This document shows, piece by piece, positions 9,328-16,430 of a stretch of 27,799 bases of DNA. Every line of letters begins with the position of its first letter. Positions within the stretch are counted from its first letter, which is position 1. Source of the stretch: Verrucomicrobiaceae bacterium (GTDB lineage Bacteria; Verrucomicrobiota; Verrucomicrobiae; Verrucomicrobiales; Akkermansiaceae); the NCBI GenBank assembly GCA_947372405.1, contig CANBTO010000009.1:1-27799 (forward strand), read 5' to 3'. The translations under genes were made by a program, and so were the position numbers. The notes beneath the pieces are model-generated. The model ran no database searches. It was not told the origin of the DNA and saw nothing but the letters and a program-made list of their open reading frames with translations.

Positions 9328-10596
9328 TCAGGCTCTCTTGCTCAGCACGGAGGTTTCGTACTGCTTCACGTCGGCCATCCACGCGTTGCCGGCGGGGACG
9401 TTCTGCGCTTCGCAATACGCATCCCAAACAGCGCCCCACGGCAGGCCCTTGGCATCCTCCATCAACGCAAGTCGCGAGGTGTAGTCGCCAGCCTTCTCGG
9501 CCTCGCGCAGCGCAGGTGGTTCGAGCAGGGCGATGAGCAGGGACTTGAGCGTGTTGCGCGTGCCGATCGTCCATGCGGCGATGCGGTTGATGCTGGCGTC
9601 GAAGAAATCCAGACCGATGTGCGTGCGGGCGAGCAGTTTGTTTCTTACAAGCTCGTTGGCGATCGCCTGGAGCGCATCGTCGAGGATGACGACGTGGTCG
9701 GAGTCCCAGCGCACACCACGGCTGACGTGCAGCAGGATTTCCGGCACGAACATGAGCGCCGAGCTGATTTTGTCCGCGATGCCTTCGGTGGGATGGAAGT
9801 GACCGGCGTCGAGGCACAGCAGTTTCTGGTTCTTGATCGCATAGCCCATGTAGAACTCATGCGAACCGACAACATAACTCTCGCTGCCGATGCCAAACAG
9901 CTTGCTCTCCACCGCATCGAGGTGGTGCTTCGGGTTCAGCTTCTTCGCGAACACCTTGTTGAGCGAATCCTCCAAACGCTGGCGCGGCGAGAGCCGGTCC
10001 ACCGGTGTGTCCTTGAAACCATCCGGGATCCAGACATTGGTAACAGTCGGTGAGCCGAGCGCCTTGCCCATCGCCGCGCCGATTTCACGCGAGCGGATGC
10101 AATGATCAATCCAGAAATCGCGGATCGCCTTCTTCGGATGGGAGAGTGTGAATCCGTCCTCCGCCATCGGATGGGAGAAGCAGGTCGGGTTGAAGTCGAG
10201 TCCCATGCCGTTGGACTTCGCCCAGTCGATCCAGCCTTTGAAATGTTTGGGTTCGATCTCGTTGCGATCGACCTTCTTGCCGCCGAACTCACCGTAGAAC
10301 GCGTGCAGGTTCAGGCGATGCTTGCCGGGAATGAGCGAGAGCGCTTTTTCGAGGTCGGCGCGGAGTTCGTCCGGCGTGCGGGCTTTGCCGGGATAGTTGC
10401 CGGTCACGGCGATGCCGCCGCTGAGGCCTTCGCCGGTGTTTTCGAAACCGCCCACATCATCCCCCTGCCAGCAGTGGAGCGAGATTGGAATGCGGGTGAG
10501 CGCGGCCATGGCGGCTTCGGTGTCCACGCCCATTTCGGCGTAACGGGCTTTGGCGGCACTATAGGATGTTGCGATGGATTTGGATGGTTTGGCCAT
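9328..10596 (-). CDS. rhaA: L-rhamnose isomerase, E. coli RhaA type
   Basis: A 422-residue cytosolic isomerase that converts L-rhamnose to L-rhamnulose, the first step of the phosphorylating rhamnose pathway. It resembles E. coli RhaA (419 residues, compared from memory) over its whole length: [67 protein letters not shown] and [15 protein letters not shown]. The metal-binding glutamate, aspartates and histidine of the family fall in the last five motifs and are all present, so I expect an active enzyme. It is the first gene of the minus-strand rha operon. The start ATG at 10594-10596 has no visible Shine-Dalgarno sequence. Rhamnulokinase and aldolase genes are absent from the window. Confidence 0.96.
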   Translation of the reverse strand: MAKPSKSIATSYSAAKARYAEMGVDTEAAMAALTRIPISLHCWQGDDVGGFENTGEGLSGGIAVTGNYPGKARTPDELRADLEKALSLIPGKHRLNLHAFYGEFGGKKVDRNEIEPKHFKGWIDWAKSNGMGLDFNPTCFSHPMAEDGFTLSHPKKAIRDFWIDHCIRSREIGAAMGKALGSPTVTNVWIPDGFKDTPVDRLSPRQRLEDSLNKVFAKKLNPKHHLDAVESKLFGIGSESYVVGSHEFYMGYAIKNQKLLCLDAGHFHPTEGIADKISSALMFVPEILLHVSRGVRWDSDHVVILDDALQAIANELVRNKLLARTHIGLDFFDASINRIAAWTIGTRNTLKSLLIALLEPPALREAEKAGDYTSRLALMEDAKGLPWGAVWDAYCEAQNVPAGNAWMADVKQYETSVLSKRA

Positions 10597-10777
10597 GACG
10601 ATTTGATGGGTTGGAAACTAACTGCTGGGTCCGCCGGAGATTCCGGAAAAAATCCACCGCTGTATAGCCAAAACCCGCGCCAGCCCGCGAGTTCCGCATG
10701 GCCAGCGGCTCCGCCGGGGAATCACCCGATCACATCCGACGGTTGCGTTGCGCGAAACGAATCGCTAGCGTCCGCCC
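10597..10777. promoter_or_regulatory. Divergent promoter region, rhaA / uracil glycosylase
   Basis: This 181-nt gap must hold the outward promoters for rhaA (left) and the glycosylase (right). On the minus strand a TATACA hexamer (plus strand 10661-10666) could be a -10 box for rhaA; no good -35 partner is seen. A short perfect inverted repeat CCGGA-gat-TCCGG lies at 10634-10646, just downstream of that box and so placed like an operator or leader hairpin. Both are weak, unaided by any experiment. Confidence 0.3.
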
Positions 10778-11632
10778 GTGACCCGATCCGCCGATACCGT
10801 CATTGAATTCCTCGCAGCCGAACAGGCCCGCGGTGTGACCCATGTTTTCCTCGACGAAGGCGCGCGTGACGGCTTGCGCGAACTTTACCGGCGCGCTCAA
10901 GCAGCCACCGGCAAATCGACCGCGGCAACTTCTGTTAGCGCCGCTACGGTTCAGGATACTTCCGTCATCATGCCGGCGGCACCCGCAAGCTTGAATGTCG
11001 ACGGCACGTCGAAATTGGAACGACTGGCCTCGCTTCGGACACAGGCGGAAAACTGGCCCCCCGCCAGATCGCTCGGCACGCTTCGTGACACAATGGTCTT
11101 CGCGACCGGCAACCCCGATGCCCGGATCATGCTCGTGGGCGAGGCTCCCGGTTATGAAGAGGAGCGGAAGCGCGAGCCCTTTGTCGGCCCCGCCGGTCAG
11201 AAACTCAACGACATCCTCAAGGCCATGGGCATCGCACGCGAGGAGGTTTACATTTCCAATATCGTCAAGTTCCGGCCCGCCACACCGCGCCAGACGACGA
11301 ACAACCGCAAACCCAGCCCGGAGGAAATGGCCGCCTGCCTGCCATTCGTCCGGGCGGAAAGCGACATCATCAAGCCATCCTGCATCGTCGCTCTCGGCGG
11401 CACGGCGGCCGAAGGTCTGTTAGGACTGGCTGGCACCGTCGGCTCCATGCGAGGCACATGGCATGATCTCGCCGGCATCCCGGTGCGCGTGACCTACCAT
11501 CCGAGTTATCTGCTCCAAAGCGGCGCGAATCTATCCATCAAGCGCCAGGTCTGGGAGGACATGCTCACGGTGCTGGAGAAACTCGCCATGCCGATCTCCG
11601 AAAAGCAGCGCGGGTTTTTCCTGGCGAAGTGA
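10778..11632 (+). CDS. Family-4-like uracil-DNA glycosylase, Fe-S cysteines missing
   Basis: A 284-residue protein with a GTG start. After a low-complexity N-terminus of about 95 residues comes a uracil-DNA glycosylase domain of the family 4 kind: GEAPGYEEERKREPFVGPAGQ from about residue 121 (uracil-binding motif), YISNIVKFRP, EEMAACLPF, IVALGGTAAEG, and HPSYLLQ with the histidine at about residue 241. It should excise uracil from DNA. Family 4 enzymes hold a [4Fe-4S] cluster with four cysteines. Here the CxxC site is replaced by a stretch reading ENWPPAR and the VVKC cysteine is a phenylalanine; only the cysteine of AACLPF remains. The cluster is therefore probably absent. A frameshifted second copy lies at 17576-18288. 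Confidence 0.85.
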   Translation: MTRSADTVIEFLAAEQARGVTHVFLDEGARDGLRELYRRAQAATGKSTAATSVSAATVQDTSVIMPAAPASLNVDGTSKLERLASLRTQAENWPPARSLGTLRDTMVFATGNPDARIMLVGEAPGYEEERKREPFVGPAGQKLNDILKAMGIAREEVYISNIVKFRPATPRQTTNNRKPSPEEMAACLPFVRAESDIIKPSCIVALGGTAAEGLLGLAGTVGSMRGTWHDLAGIPVRVTYHPSYLLQSGANLSIKRQVWEDMLTVLEKLAMPISEKQRGFFLAK

Positions 11633-11651
11633 TCTTTGATAGAAGGTCGGA

Positions 11652-11680
11652 GGACCCATTTACTGGACCCATTGATTATC
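11652..11680. repeat. Degenerate REP-like repeat at block edge
   Basis: Two near-copies of ggacccattTactggacccatt lie just after the glycosylase stop codon. They resemble the tgaccccattTactgacccc units flanking the Y1 transposase at 12961 and 14105, with single-base changes. This may be an old relic of the same repeat family at the left edge of the accessory block. Confidence 0.4.
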
Positions 11681-11695
11681 CTCGATGTGCATCGG

Positions 11696-11887
11696 CTAAC
11701 CTGGAAATTTCTCCAATTCCACAAGTGGATCGCGAACCACTGGTTCACCATCATCCAGTAGGCAGACAGGCGTGAGATATTTTCCCAAATCATCCATCGC
11801 AGGACAATGAGTGGAAACGGTCTGGTTTCCTTTCACGTCGATGCCGAATACCTTGTGCACAGCCACCTTCACCGTGCGCTTTTTCAT
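11696..11887 (-). CDS. Small hypothetical protein (63 aa)
   Basis: I do not recognise this protein. It follows the HEAT-like secreted protein gene by 31 nt in the same direction and starts with ATG preceded by AAGG, so it is the likely last gene of the accessory operon. The product is MKKRTVKVAVHKVFGI followed by a segment with VSTHCPAMDDLGKYLTP and an acidic end; it has no signal peptide or membrane helix. The frame stays open for 17 codons before the ATG but has no earlier standard start codon. It ends at the degenerate REP-like repeat. It may be complete or the stub of a longer protein. Confidence 0.45.
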   Translation of the reverse strand: MKKRTVKVAVHKVFGIDVKGNQTVSTHCPAMDDLGKYLTPVCLLDDGEPVVRDPLVELEKFPG

Positions 11888-11918
11888 GACCTTGATTTTC
11901 AGCGAGATGCTGGAGACA

Positions 11919-12875
11919 TCAAGCCGCTTTCCTTCCTCTCAGGAAATACCAGACTGCTGCGCCGATCATGGCGAATGCAGCTAATATCCCGACGATGGAA
12001 AATGGCTGGCTCGCCACGGTGGCGGGAGAGCTTGCTTCAGGTGCGGGGGCGATGGCGGATTTGCGATGACCGGCTTCCCTCTCCTCGTCCCGCCGCTGGT
12101 CGCGTTCGACGTGCTGAATCGCTTCCTGGGATGCGGGGCCATCGGGGCCGTATTCGACGTTGCTGCCCATGAAGCGGTAGGTGCGCTTGCCGCTCTTCAC
12201 CTCGTTCCACCAGTCTTTCCATGTATCGATTTCTTCAGGAGTGATCACGCCTTTGTTGTCTCTGAATGGCGGATTCTCGATTCCCAGAACGCGGATGGTG
12301 TCAGTAGCCAGTTCCGCGTTACAGAGAGCTGGCGCTGCGTCTCCCCTCCAGTACGGCTTTCCCAGCAAGGTCTTGCCATCCCGCCCCACGGGATCGTTTA
12401 GAAAATAACCGAGAACCGAGACGGTTTCCGCGCTCGGCATGAATTTCAAAGTTCGGATGGCTTTCTCGGCTTCAGACACATAAACTGTGTCATCTATAAC
12501 CTCATGGCCCTCGTCCTGCATCTCTTTGAGTTCCTCAAAAGACTTTTTTGAATTCGCAAGCACCTCCGCACGCATCTTGTCAATCTTGTCCTGGTAGGCC
12601 TTGGCGTGGCCGGGGATAGCTAGCAGCCGCGATTGAGCTATTTCAAAGATTTCTTGTCGAACAGCATCGCGAGGTATTGGGTCCGGCCCAATAGCGACAA
12701 GCGCACTCGCGAGAATGTCTTCACGCTCGTCCAAAGAATATCGATCTAATTCCATCAAAGACTGTTTCCACCCGACCTCCATCAATCGTTCATGAAATTG
12801 ATCTTCAAATGAGAGTGCGCAAACTTTATCACCTGCAAAAAAAGTGAAGAGAAAGATAAGTATTGTGAATTTCAT
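11919..12875 (-). CDS. Secreted protein with C-terminal membrane anchor
   Basis: A 318-residue protein of unknown function. I place the start at the ATG 12873-12875, which has GGAAG upstream and begins a clear signal peptide (MKFTILIFLFTFFAGDKVCA). The longer frame to 12986 runs into the transposon repeat. The mature part is helical and charged, with segments such as EEIDTWKDWWNEVKSGKRTYRF, a style I associate with HEAT-like repeats in Verrucomicrobia and Planctomycetes. A proline/alanine-rich linker is followed by one C-terminal membrane helix (SIVGILAAFAMIGAAVWYFL) and RGRKAA, so it is probably anchored with a short basic tail inside. Its ATG overlaps the stop of a small broken gene as ATGA. 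Confidence 0.75.
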   Translation of the reverse strand: MKFTILIFLFTFFAGDKVCALSFEDQFHERLMEVGWKQSLMELDRYSLDEREDILASALVAIGPDPIPRDAVRQEIFEIAQSRLLAIPGHAKAYQDKIDKMRAEVLANSKKSFEELKEMQDEGHEVIDDTVYVSEAEKAIRTLKFMPSAETVSVLGYFLNDPVGRDGKTLLGKPYWRGDAAPALCNAELATDTIRVLGIENPPFRDNKGVITPEEIDTWKDWWNEVKSGKRTYRFMGSNVEYGPDGPASQEAIQHVERDQRRDEEREAGHRKSAIAPAPEASSPATVASQPFSIVGILAAFAMIGAAVWYFLRGRKAA

Positions 12876-12961
12876 AAACTTCTTCCGGTTCTTTTTTCTT
12901 CTTTCTTCAACCACGCCTCCATCAGATCCCATTCCTTCTTGATGAGCTGCTTGCTGGACAT
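12872..12961 (-). pseudogene. C-terminal part of a small gene cut by REP element
   Basis: Reading MSSKQLIKKEWDLMEAW and ending GRSL, this 29-codon frame ends with TGA overlapping the ATG of the secreted anchored protein (ATGA). Such coupling indicates a real upstream gene. Its 5' side is the exact edge of the REP-transposase element, so it looks like the 3' remnant of a gene whose start lies beyond the element at 14134. Translation from its own ATG at 12959-12961 is also possible. Confidence 0.5.
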
Positions 12962-13010
12962 AAATGGGGTCAGTAAATGGGGTCATAAATGGGGTCAGAG
13001 TACACGGATT
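12962..13010. repeat. RAYT left repeat array
   Basis: Three aaatggggtca units start at 12962, 12975 and 12987. The last continues as gagtacacggatt to form the 23-bp inverted repeat. The transposase stop codon (12995-12997) and its last five residues (IRVL and preceding) are encoded by this repeat. Confidence 0.85.
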
Positions 13011-14011
13011 AACACTTTTTCGATTTCCTTCATGGTTTTGATCAGCTTCTTGTCCGTCCTGCCGTCAGTTACTGACCGGCTGACGGAGCCGGGGTGGCCC
13101 ATGGCAAGTTTTTGGGCGATCCAGCCGTTGCTCACCGTGGTATGGGTCCGCAGTAGGATGGCGAGCTGCACCTTTCGGGCATCGCTTTTCCGAAGGCCCA
13201 TCAGCTCCGACTTGTCCAACGACAATCCTAACATGCGGCTCCCTTCCTTCATGATCCGCAGCGCCTCCTTCTCCCCGTGGTCCCTCTCCGCTCCGTCAAC
13301 CCGGCGGCTTGCGCTGGCCGTGCGGCCCGGCACTTTTTCCAGCATCCTGAGCAGCTTGTCCTTGAAATTGTCCTTCCCGAGATACCAGCCACGACGGATC
13401 GCCTCTGTCGCCTCCTCGTCGATCCTGCCGCCTTCGTTTGCCGCCCTCGCCTCCAGCCATGCCACGTAAGCGCGTCTGCCCCGGCCATCCTCCGCAAGTT
13501 GGAGTGCCCTCAGGAGTCGTCCGCTCTCCAACCAGTCCGGTCCGTTTCCCTTGTGATGCGAGGCCAGGCTGCTCCATGGGTAAGCAAGCAGCGGTCTCTT
13601 TTTTCCTCCAGCCAAACCAGCCCGCGCGGGGTTGAGGTGGATGTAATCCGCGAGCGCCTTGAAATAGTGGACGTCCGAATCCGACGCATTGACAGGCACC
13701 GCCTTGTAACGTCCTTGGAACACGTGCCCACGACGCTTTCTCGCACGGTTCCAGCCCTGGCTGTAGGCGGAGAGCAGCCACTTCATTCCGGTCACGAGGT
13801 TGGGCTGCGGGGTTTCCAGAAGCAGGTGGAAGTGGTTGTCCATCAGAACCCACGCGTGGACTTTCCAGCCGTGGCTTTCACACACTTGGCCGAGCCGATG
13901 AAGAAATGCCTTGCGGTCGTCGTCGGTGACAAACACCGCCTCGCCCCCGTTGCCGCGAGCCATCACGTGATACAAGGCACCGGGATACTGGAATCGAGGT
14001 TGCCTAGCCAT
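12995..14011 (-). CDS. REP-associated tyrosine transposase (Y1_Tnp)
   Basis: A 338-residue single-strand DNA transposase of the IS200/TnpA_REP type. It opens with MARQPRFQYPGALYHVMARGN, typical of this family. The HUH motif is HFH at residues 60-62 (MDNHFHLLLE) and the catalytic tyrosine is probably Tyr102 in FQGRYKA. The region YIHLNPARAGL follows. The C-terminal third is a basic helical domain that may bind the flanking repeats. All catalytic residues are present and the frame is intact, so the gene may be active. It is likely to nick and rejoin at the flanking repeats on single-stranded DNA. Confidence 0.92.
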   Translation of the reverse strand: MARQPRFQYPGALYHVMARGNGGEAVFVTDDDRKAFLHRLGQVCESHGWKVHAWVLMDNHFHLLLETPQPNLVTGMKWLLSAYSQGWNRARKRRGHVFQGRYKAVPVNASDSDVHYFKALADYIHLNPARAGLAGGKKRPLLAYPWSSLASHHKGNGPDWLESGRLLRALQLAEDGRGRRAYVAWLEARAANEGGRIDEEATEAIRRGWYLGKDNFKDKLLRMLEKVPGRTASASRRVDGAERDHGEKEALRIMKEGSRMLGLSLDKSELMGLRKSDARKVQLAILLRTHTTVSNGWIAQKLAMGHPGSVSRSVTDGRTDKKLIKTMKEIEKVLIRVL

Positions 14012-14056
14012 GTACGAAAAAGAGCTAAGTCATGCAGATTTTGCAAGGCAATTGTG

Positions 14057-14105
14057 AATCCGTGTACTCTGACCCCATTCATGACCCCATTCATGACCCC
14101 ATTCA
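14057..14105. repeat. RAYT right repeat array
   Basis: The 23-bp inverted partner of the left repeat (14057-14079) is followed by two more tgaccccattca units to 14105. The units here end in CATTCA rather than the CATTTA of the left side, so the two arrays differ outside the core. Confidence 0.85.
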
Positions 14106-14134
14106 GGCGGACGGAATTCAGAGAAGATGCTCAT
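14106..14134 (-). pseudogene. N-terminal part of the same small gene
   Basis: An ATG at 14132-14134 overlaps the stop of the double-CXXCG gene as ATGA and reads MSIFSEFRPP before running into the TGACCCCATT repeats. It is the likely 5' end of the small gene whose 3' end is at 12872-12961. Excising the element could give a protein of about 40 residues, but the exact junction is uncertain, so the frame match is not proven. Confidence 0.4.
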
Positions 14135-14539
14135 GAAATGGACAGCCCGGCGATGTAGGGATGATCCGGGTACCTTTCCTTCAGTGCAATCACCGTATCC
14201 TGATACCACGTGTCACTGTCGAGATTTGCGGCTAACAGCCCAGGCACCTCCCAACTTCCGAAATATAACGATTCCGTCTTCTGATTACGGACCCCAAACC
14301 ATGGTTGTCGGTGCCAACCATGTGTCCGAAGCACATTGATAAACTTCGGAGTTACAAACACAGGCCCGATGTGGACGCGCTTCGAAACCATCACATCCGC
14401 GCCGTCCCACTCCGAAAGCATAGGAACCAAAGGCTTCTTGTAAGACCCGAATTCATTCTTCTTGACCCGCCCGCAAACACCGCACTCGGTTGCCTCGTCC
14501 GTCGGAACTTCAAAATCAATCGACCCAGTCGGTTCCAAC

Positions 14540-14547
14540 AAAAAATA
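14540..14547. repeat. ISL3 target-site duplication, left copy
   Basis: AAAAAATA, directly next to the left IS end; identical to the copy at 16012-16019. Confidence 0.85.
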
Positions 14548-14632
14548 GCTTCTTCGTGAAATCCGGTGTGTATGTTAGTGGGAAATTTCAAGTTATATGA
14601 ACGGGCGTGTGTTCCGGGGAACGGGGAGCTAG

Positions 14633-14689
14633 CATGGTTTCTTCGCGAGAATGGGCCCCCCGGCAGCTCGTCGGAGCGAAGAAACCATG
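14633..14689. repeat. Long hairpin inside the IS, 3' of the transposase
   Basis: Arms of 14 bp, CATGGTTTCTTCGC at 14633-14646 and its perfect complement at 14676-14689, enclose a 29-nt loop. There is no T-run, so it is not a typical terminator. The arm sequence GGTTTCTTCGCGAGAAT resembles the IS end GCTTCTTCGTGAAAT, so these may be subterminal transposase-binding sites. Confidence 0.6.
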
Positions 14690-14718
14690 ATGGCGGTGGT
14701 TGTGTGGTCGGGGCGCTT

Positions 14719-15948
14719 TCACGAGCAAGCGTGGGTTTGGACCGCCAGGTCCAGTTTGCCGAGGAAGAACAGCACCCGAACACGCAACGTGCGGAAGGTG
14801 CGCAGGCCGCGGGCGTTGGCGATCACCCGCGCCACAAGCGAGTTCATGCCCTCCGAGGCGGCGTTGGTGATCCGGTGTTTCAGATAGTTGAGCAAGCCCC
14901 AGAGACGATTGGCAAGCATGTCGGCGACCTTCTTGAGCGGTTCAAGTTTCGAGCGCTTCACGCCACGGTGCCAGTCCTTGAAGAACTTCTCGGCCGGCGC
15001 CTGATAGATATAGTCCCAAAAGGCCGCGAAAGCCTCCTTGAACCGCCACGCCTTGCTGGTCCTCAGATTGGCGGTGTAAAGTTCCTGGAACGATGGCTCG
15101 CACCGCAGGTCGGGAAAGTTCCTCAGCCACAGGTATTTGCTCTTCTTGAGGGTATCATCGCCGGCGCTCATCAATTCCCGGTGCTCCTCTTTGCGCACAT
15201 CATCCACCGCCTTGTTGAGGTGGGCGCTCACATGGAACTTGTCATGCACGATGTCCGCATTGGGCAACATTTCCGTCGCGGCATTCTCAAAGGCCGCCCA
15301 CATGTCCATCGCCACGGCCTCAACTCCAGCGCGTTGCTCCTCGGACAGCGTTTCGAACAGCTCCTTGGCGTTTTGAGTCGTGCGCCCCTCCACCAGATCC
15401 CACACACGATTGTTGTCCAGATCATTGAGGATGCTCGCGTAAACATGCCCCCTTCTAAAGCTCTTCTCATCCACGCCCGCCTTAGTGATGATTTCATCCT
15501 CCCGCCGCAGCAAGCCTCGTTCCACGGCCCGCTCCATGATTCGGTTAACCGTCTGCCAGTCCAGACGCATCGTTGCCGCCACCTTGTCCACGTTGCCACA
15601 GGCCCGCAGCCATATGATGACCGCCTGTTCCATCAGTTTGGTAAAGCGCTGGTAACGGTCCGCCCACGGCACCGCCACCTCCTCGATCTTTCCATCCCGG
15701 TACTTCACGCTCGGAACGTTCGCCTCAATGATCGTCTCAAACTGACAGGTATCCAGATGCCGCCATCTCCGCTCCGTCCACTTGTGCACCGTCGCCGGTT
15801 CCTGGGTTTCCGGATGAAACCACTTCGTGGTCCGGTCAATCTCCACTCTGATTACCACTCGGTTGGCTGTCATATCCAGGTCAACATTGCTAACACTCCA
15901 AGGGGACTCCAATCCGAGAATGCGTCGGTAAAATTCGGTGCTCGTCAT
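14719..15948 (-). CDS. ISL3-family transposase (DDE)
   Basis: A 409-residue DDE transposase of the ISL3 family. I start it at the ATG 15946-15948 (MTSTEFYRRILGLE); a GTG at 15993 also lies inside the IS but is less likely. Catalytic residues fit Asp160 in AGVDEKSF, Asp215 in VAMDMWAAF and Glu366 in ASEGMNS, with IVHDKFHVSAHLN between the second and third. The N-terminal zinc finger usual in ISL3 transposases is degenerate: the position expected to hold CPxCG reads HPETQE, followed by the conserved ERRWRHLD. The frame is intact. A 510-codon frame on the opposite strand is only its shadow. Confidence 0.93.
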   Translation of the reverse strand: MTSTEFYRRILGLESPWSVSNVDLDMTANRVVIRVEIDRTTKWFHPETQEPATVHKWTERRWRHLDTCQFETIIEANVPSVKYRDGKIEEVAVPWADRYQRFTKLMEQAVIIWLRACGNVDKVAATMRLDWQTVNRIMERAVERGLLRREDEIITKAGVDEKSFRRGHVYASILNDLDNNRVWDLVEGRTTQNAKELFETLSEEQRAGVEAVAMDMWAAFENAATEMLPNADIVHDKFHVSAHLNKAVDDVRKEEHRELMSAGDDTLKKSKYLWLRNFPDLRCEPSFQELYTANLRTSKAWRFKEAFAAFWDYIYQAPAEKFFKDWHRGVKRSKLEPLKKVADMLANRLWGLLNYLKHRITNAASEGMNSLVARVIANARGLRTFRTLRVRVLFFLGKLDLAVQTHACS

Positions 15949-16011
15949 GGGCGTCAGTTTGACAACGCCGCCGATTTCCACAAGAATTCCCACCGAAAAT
16001 CACCAAGAACC

Positions 16012-16019
16012 AAAAAATA
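16012..16019. repeat. ISL3 target-site duplication, right copy
   Basis: AAAAAATA, directly next to the right IS end; identical to the copy at 14540-14547. Confidence 0.85.
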
Positions 16020-16430
16020 TTTGGGAGGTTCCGGAAGTGATTCAAAATTCGCAAATTTTTTTTGGGCAGATTTCGGAACTTCCAATTTTGACAAATGATG
16101 AAACGTACAACCCGTGACACAGTCTTCCAAAACCTCCTTAACATATTCATCCACCACGATGTAATGAATATCGCCCAAGAAATGCGGCCATGATTTGATT
16201 TTCTTAGGGATATAGACCTCCATTAGGAAATCCCGATAGGGCCTTCGACTCCCCACCGTTCCGCATGATTCACAGCGACTGGTGGTTTCCGACCCGGAGC
16301 TAATAATATTCGCTCCGCCCGGTTTGCTAAATTCAAAAAAAATCATCTTTATGGCTTCTTGGATTTCGGGTATGTCCTTCTCCCCCATCCAGTTGTATTT
16401 TTTCCATGAATCAGACGATGAATTCCAACA

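Larger units (their letters stand above)
12961..14105. mobile_element. REP-associated Y1 transposase (RAYT) element
   Basis: About 1.14 kb consisting of one IS200-like transposase gene between inverted repeat arrays. The innermost 23 bp (12988-13010 and 14057-14079) are perfect inverted copies starting AATCCGTGTACTCTGACCCC. Each side then continues with further TGACCCCATT units about 12 bp apart. This is the usual picture of a REP-associated tyrosine transposase with its cognate repeats. It sits inside a small gene of the accessory operon. Outer limits are drawn at the end of the repeat units and could be off by a few bases; no target duplication is expected for this class. Confidence 0.75.
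14548..16011. mobile_element. ISL3-family insertion sequence, complete
   Basis: A 1,464-bp IS with one transposase gene. The ends are imperfect inverted repeats, left GCTTCTTCGTGAAATCCGG and right GGTTCTTGGTGATTTTCGG, matching at 17 of the first 23 positions. The element is bracketed by an 8-bp direct repeat AAAAAATA (14540-14547 and 16012-16019), the duplication length expected for ISL3 elements. Removing it restores the interrupted host gene in frame, which fixes the boundaries with high confidence. The still-perfect duplication and restorable frame suggest a recent insertion. Confidence 0.9.
14131..16388 (-). pseudogene. Double-CXXCG protein split by ISL3 insertion
   Basis: Two half-frames lie on either side of the IS. 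The upstream half (16388 down to 16012) contains RCESCG; the downstream half (14539 to 14131) contains ECGVCG. If the IS and one copy of its 8-bp target duplication are removed, the codon at the join becomes TTG and the frame runs without a break for 261 residues, reading KYFLLEPTGSIDFE across the join. Two CXXCG motifs in a protein of this size recall the SitI6-like double-CXXCG family described from Myxococcus and Gemmata; this match is from memory and moderate only. If right, it would be an immunity-type protein. An alternative start is the ATG at 16346 (MIFFEFSKPGG). Its stop overlaps the next small gene as ATGA. Confidence 0.75.

Noticed and set aside
12962..14105. Short regular TGACCCCATT repeats as a possible CRISPR
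   Set aside because: Units are about 12 bp with no spacers, come as inverted arrays and flank a Y1 transposase, so they are REP-type repeats.
14578..15993. IS boundaries drawn at GTGGGAA near-repeats
   Set aside because: No target duplication there, while 14548-16011 gives better inverted ends, an 8-bp duplication and a restored host frame.
14566..16098. 510-codon plus-strand frame
   Set aside because: It is antisense to the ISL3 transposase, extends past the right end of the IS, and shows no recognisable domain; the minus-strand DDE motifs are decisive.
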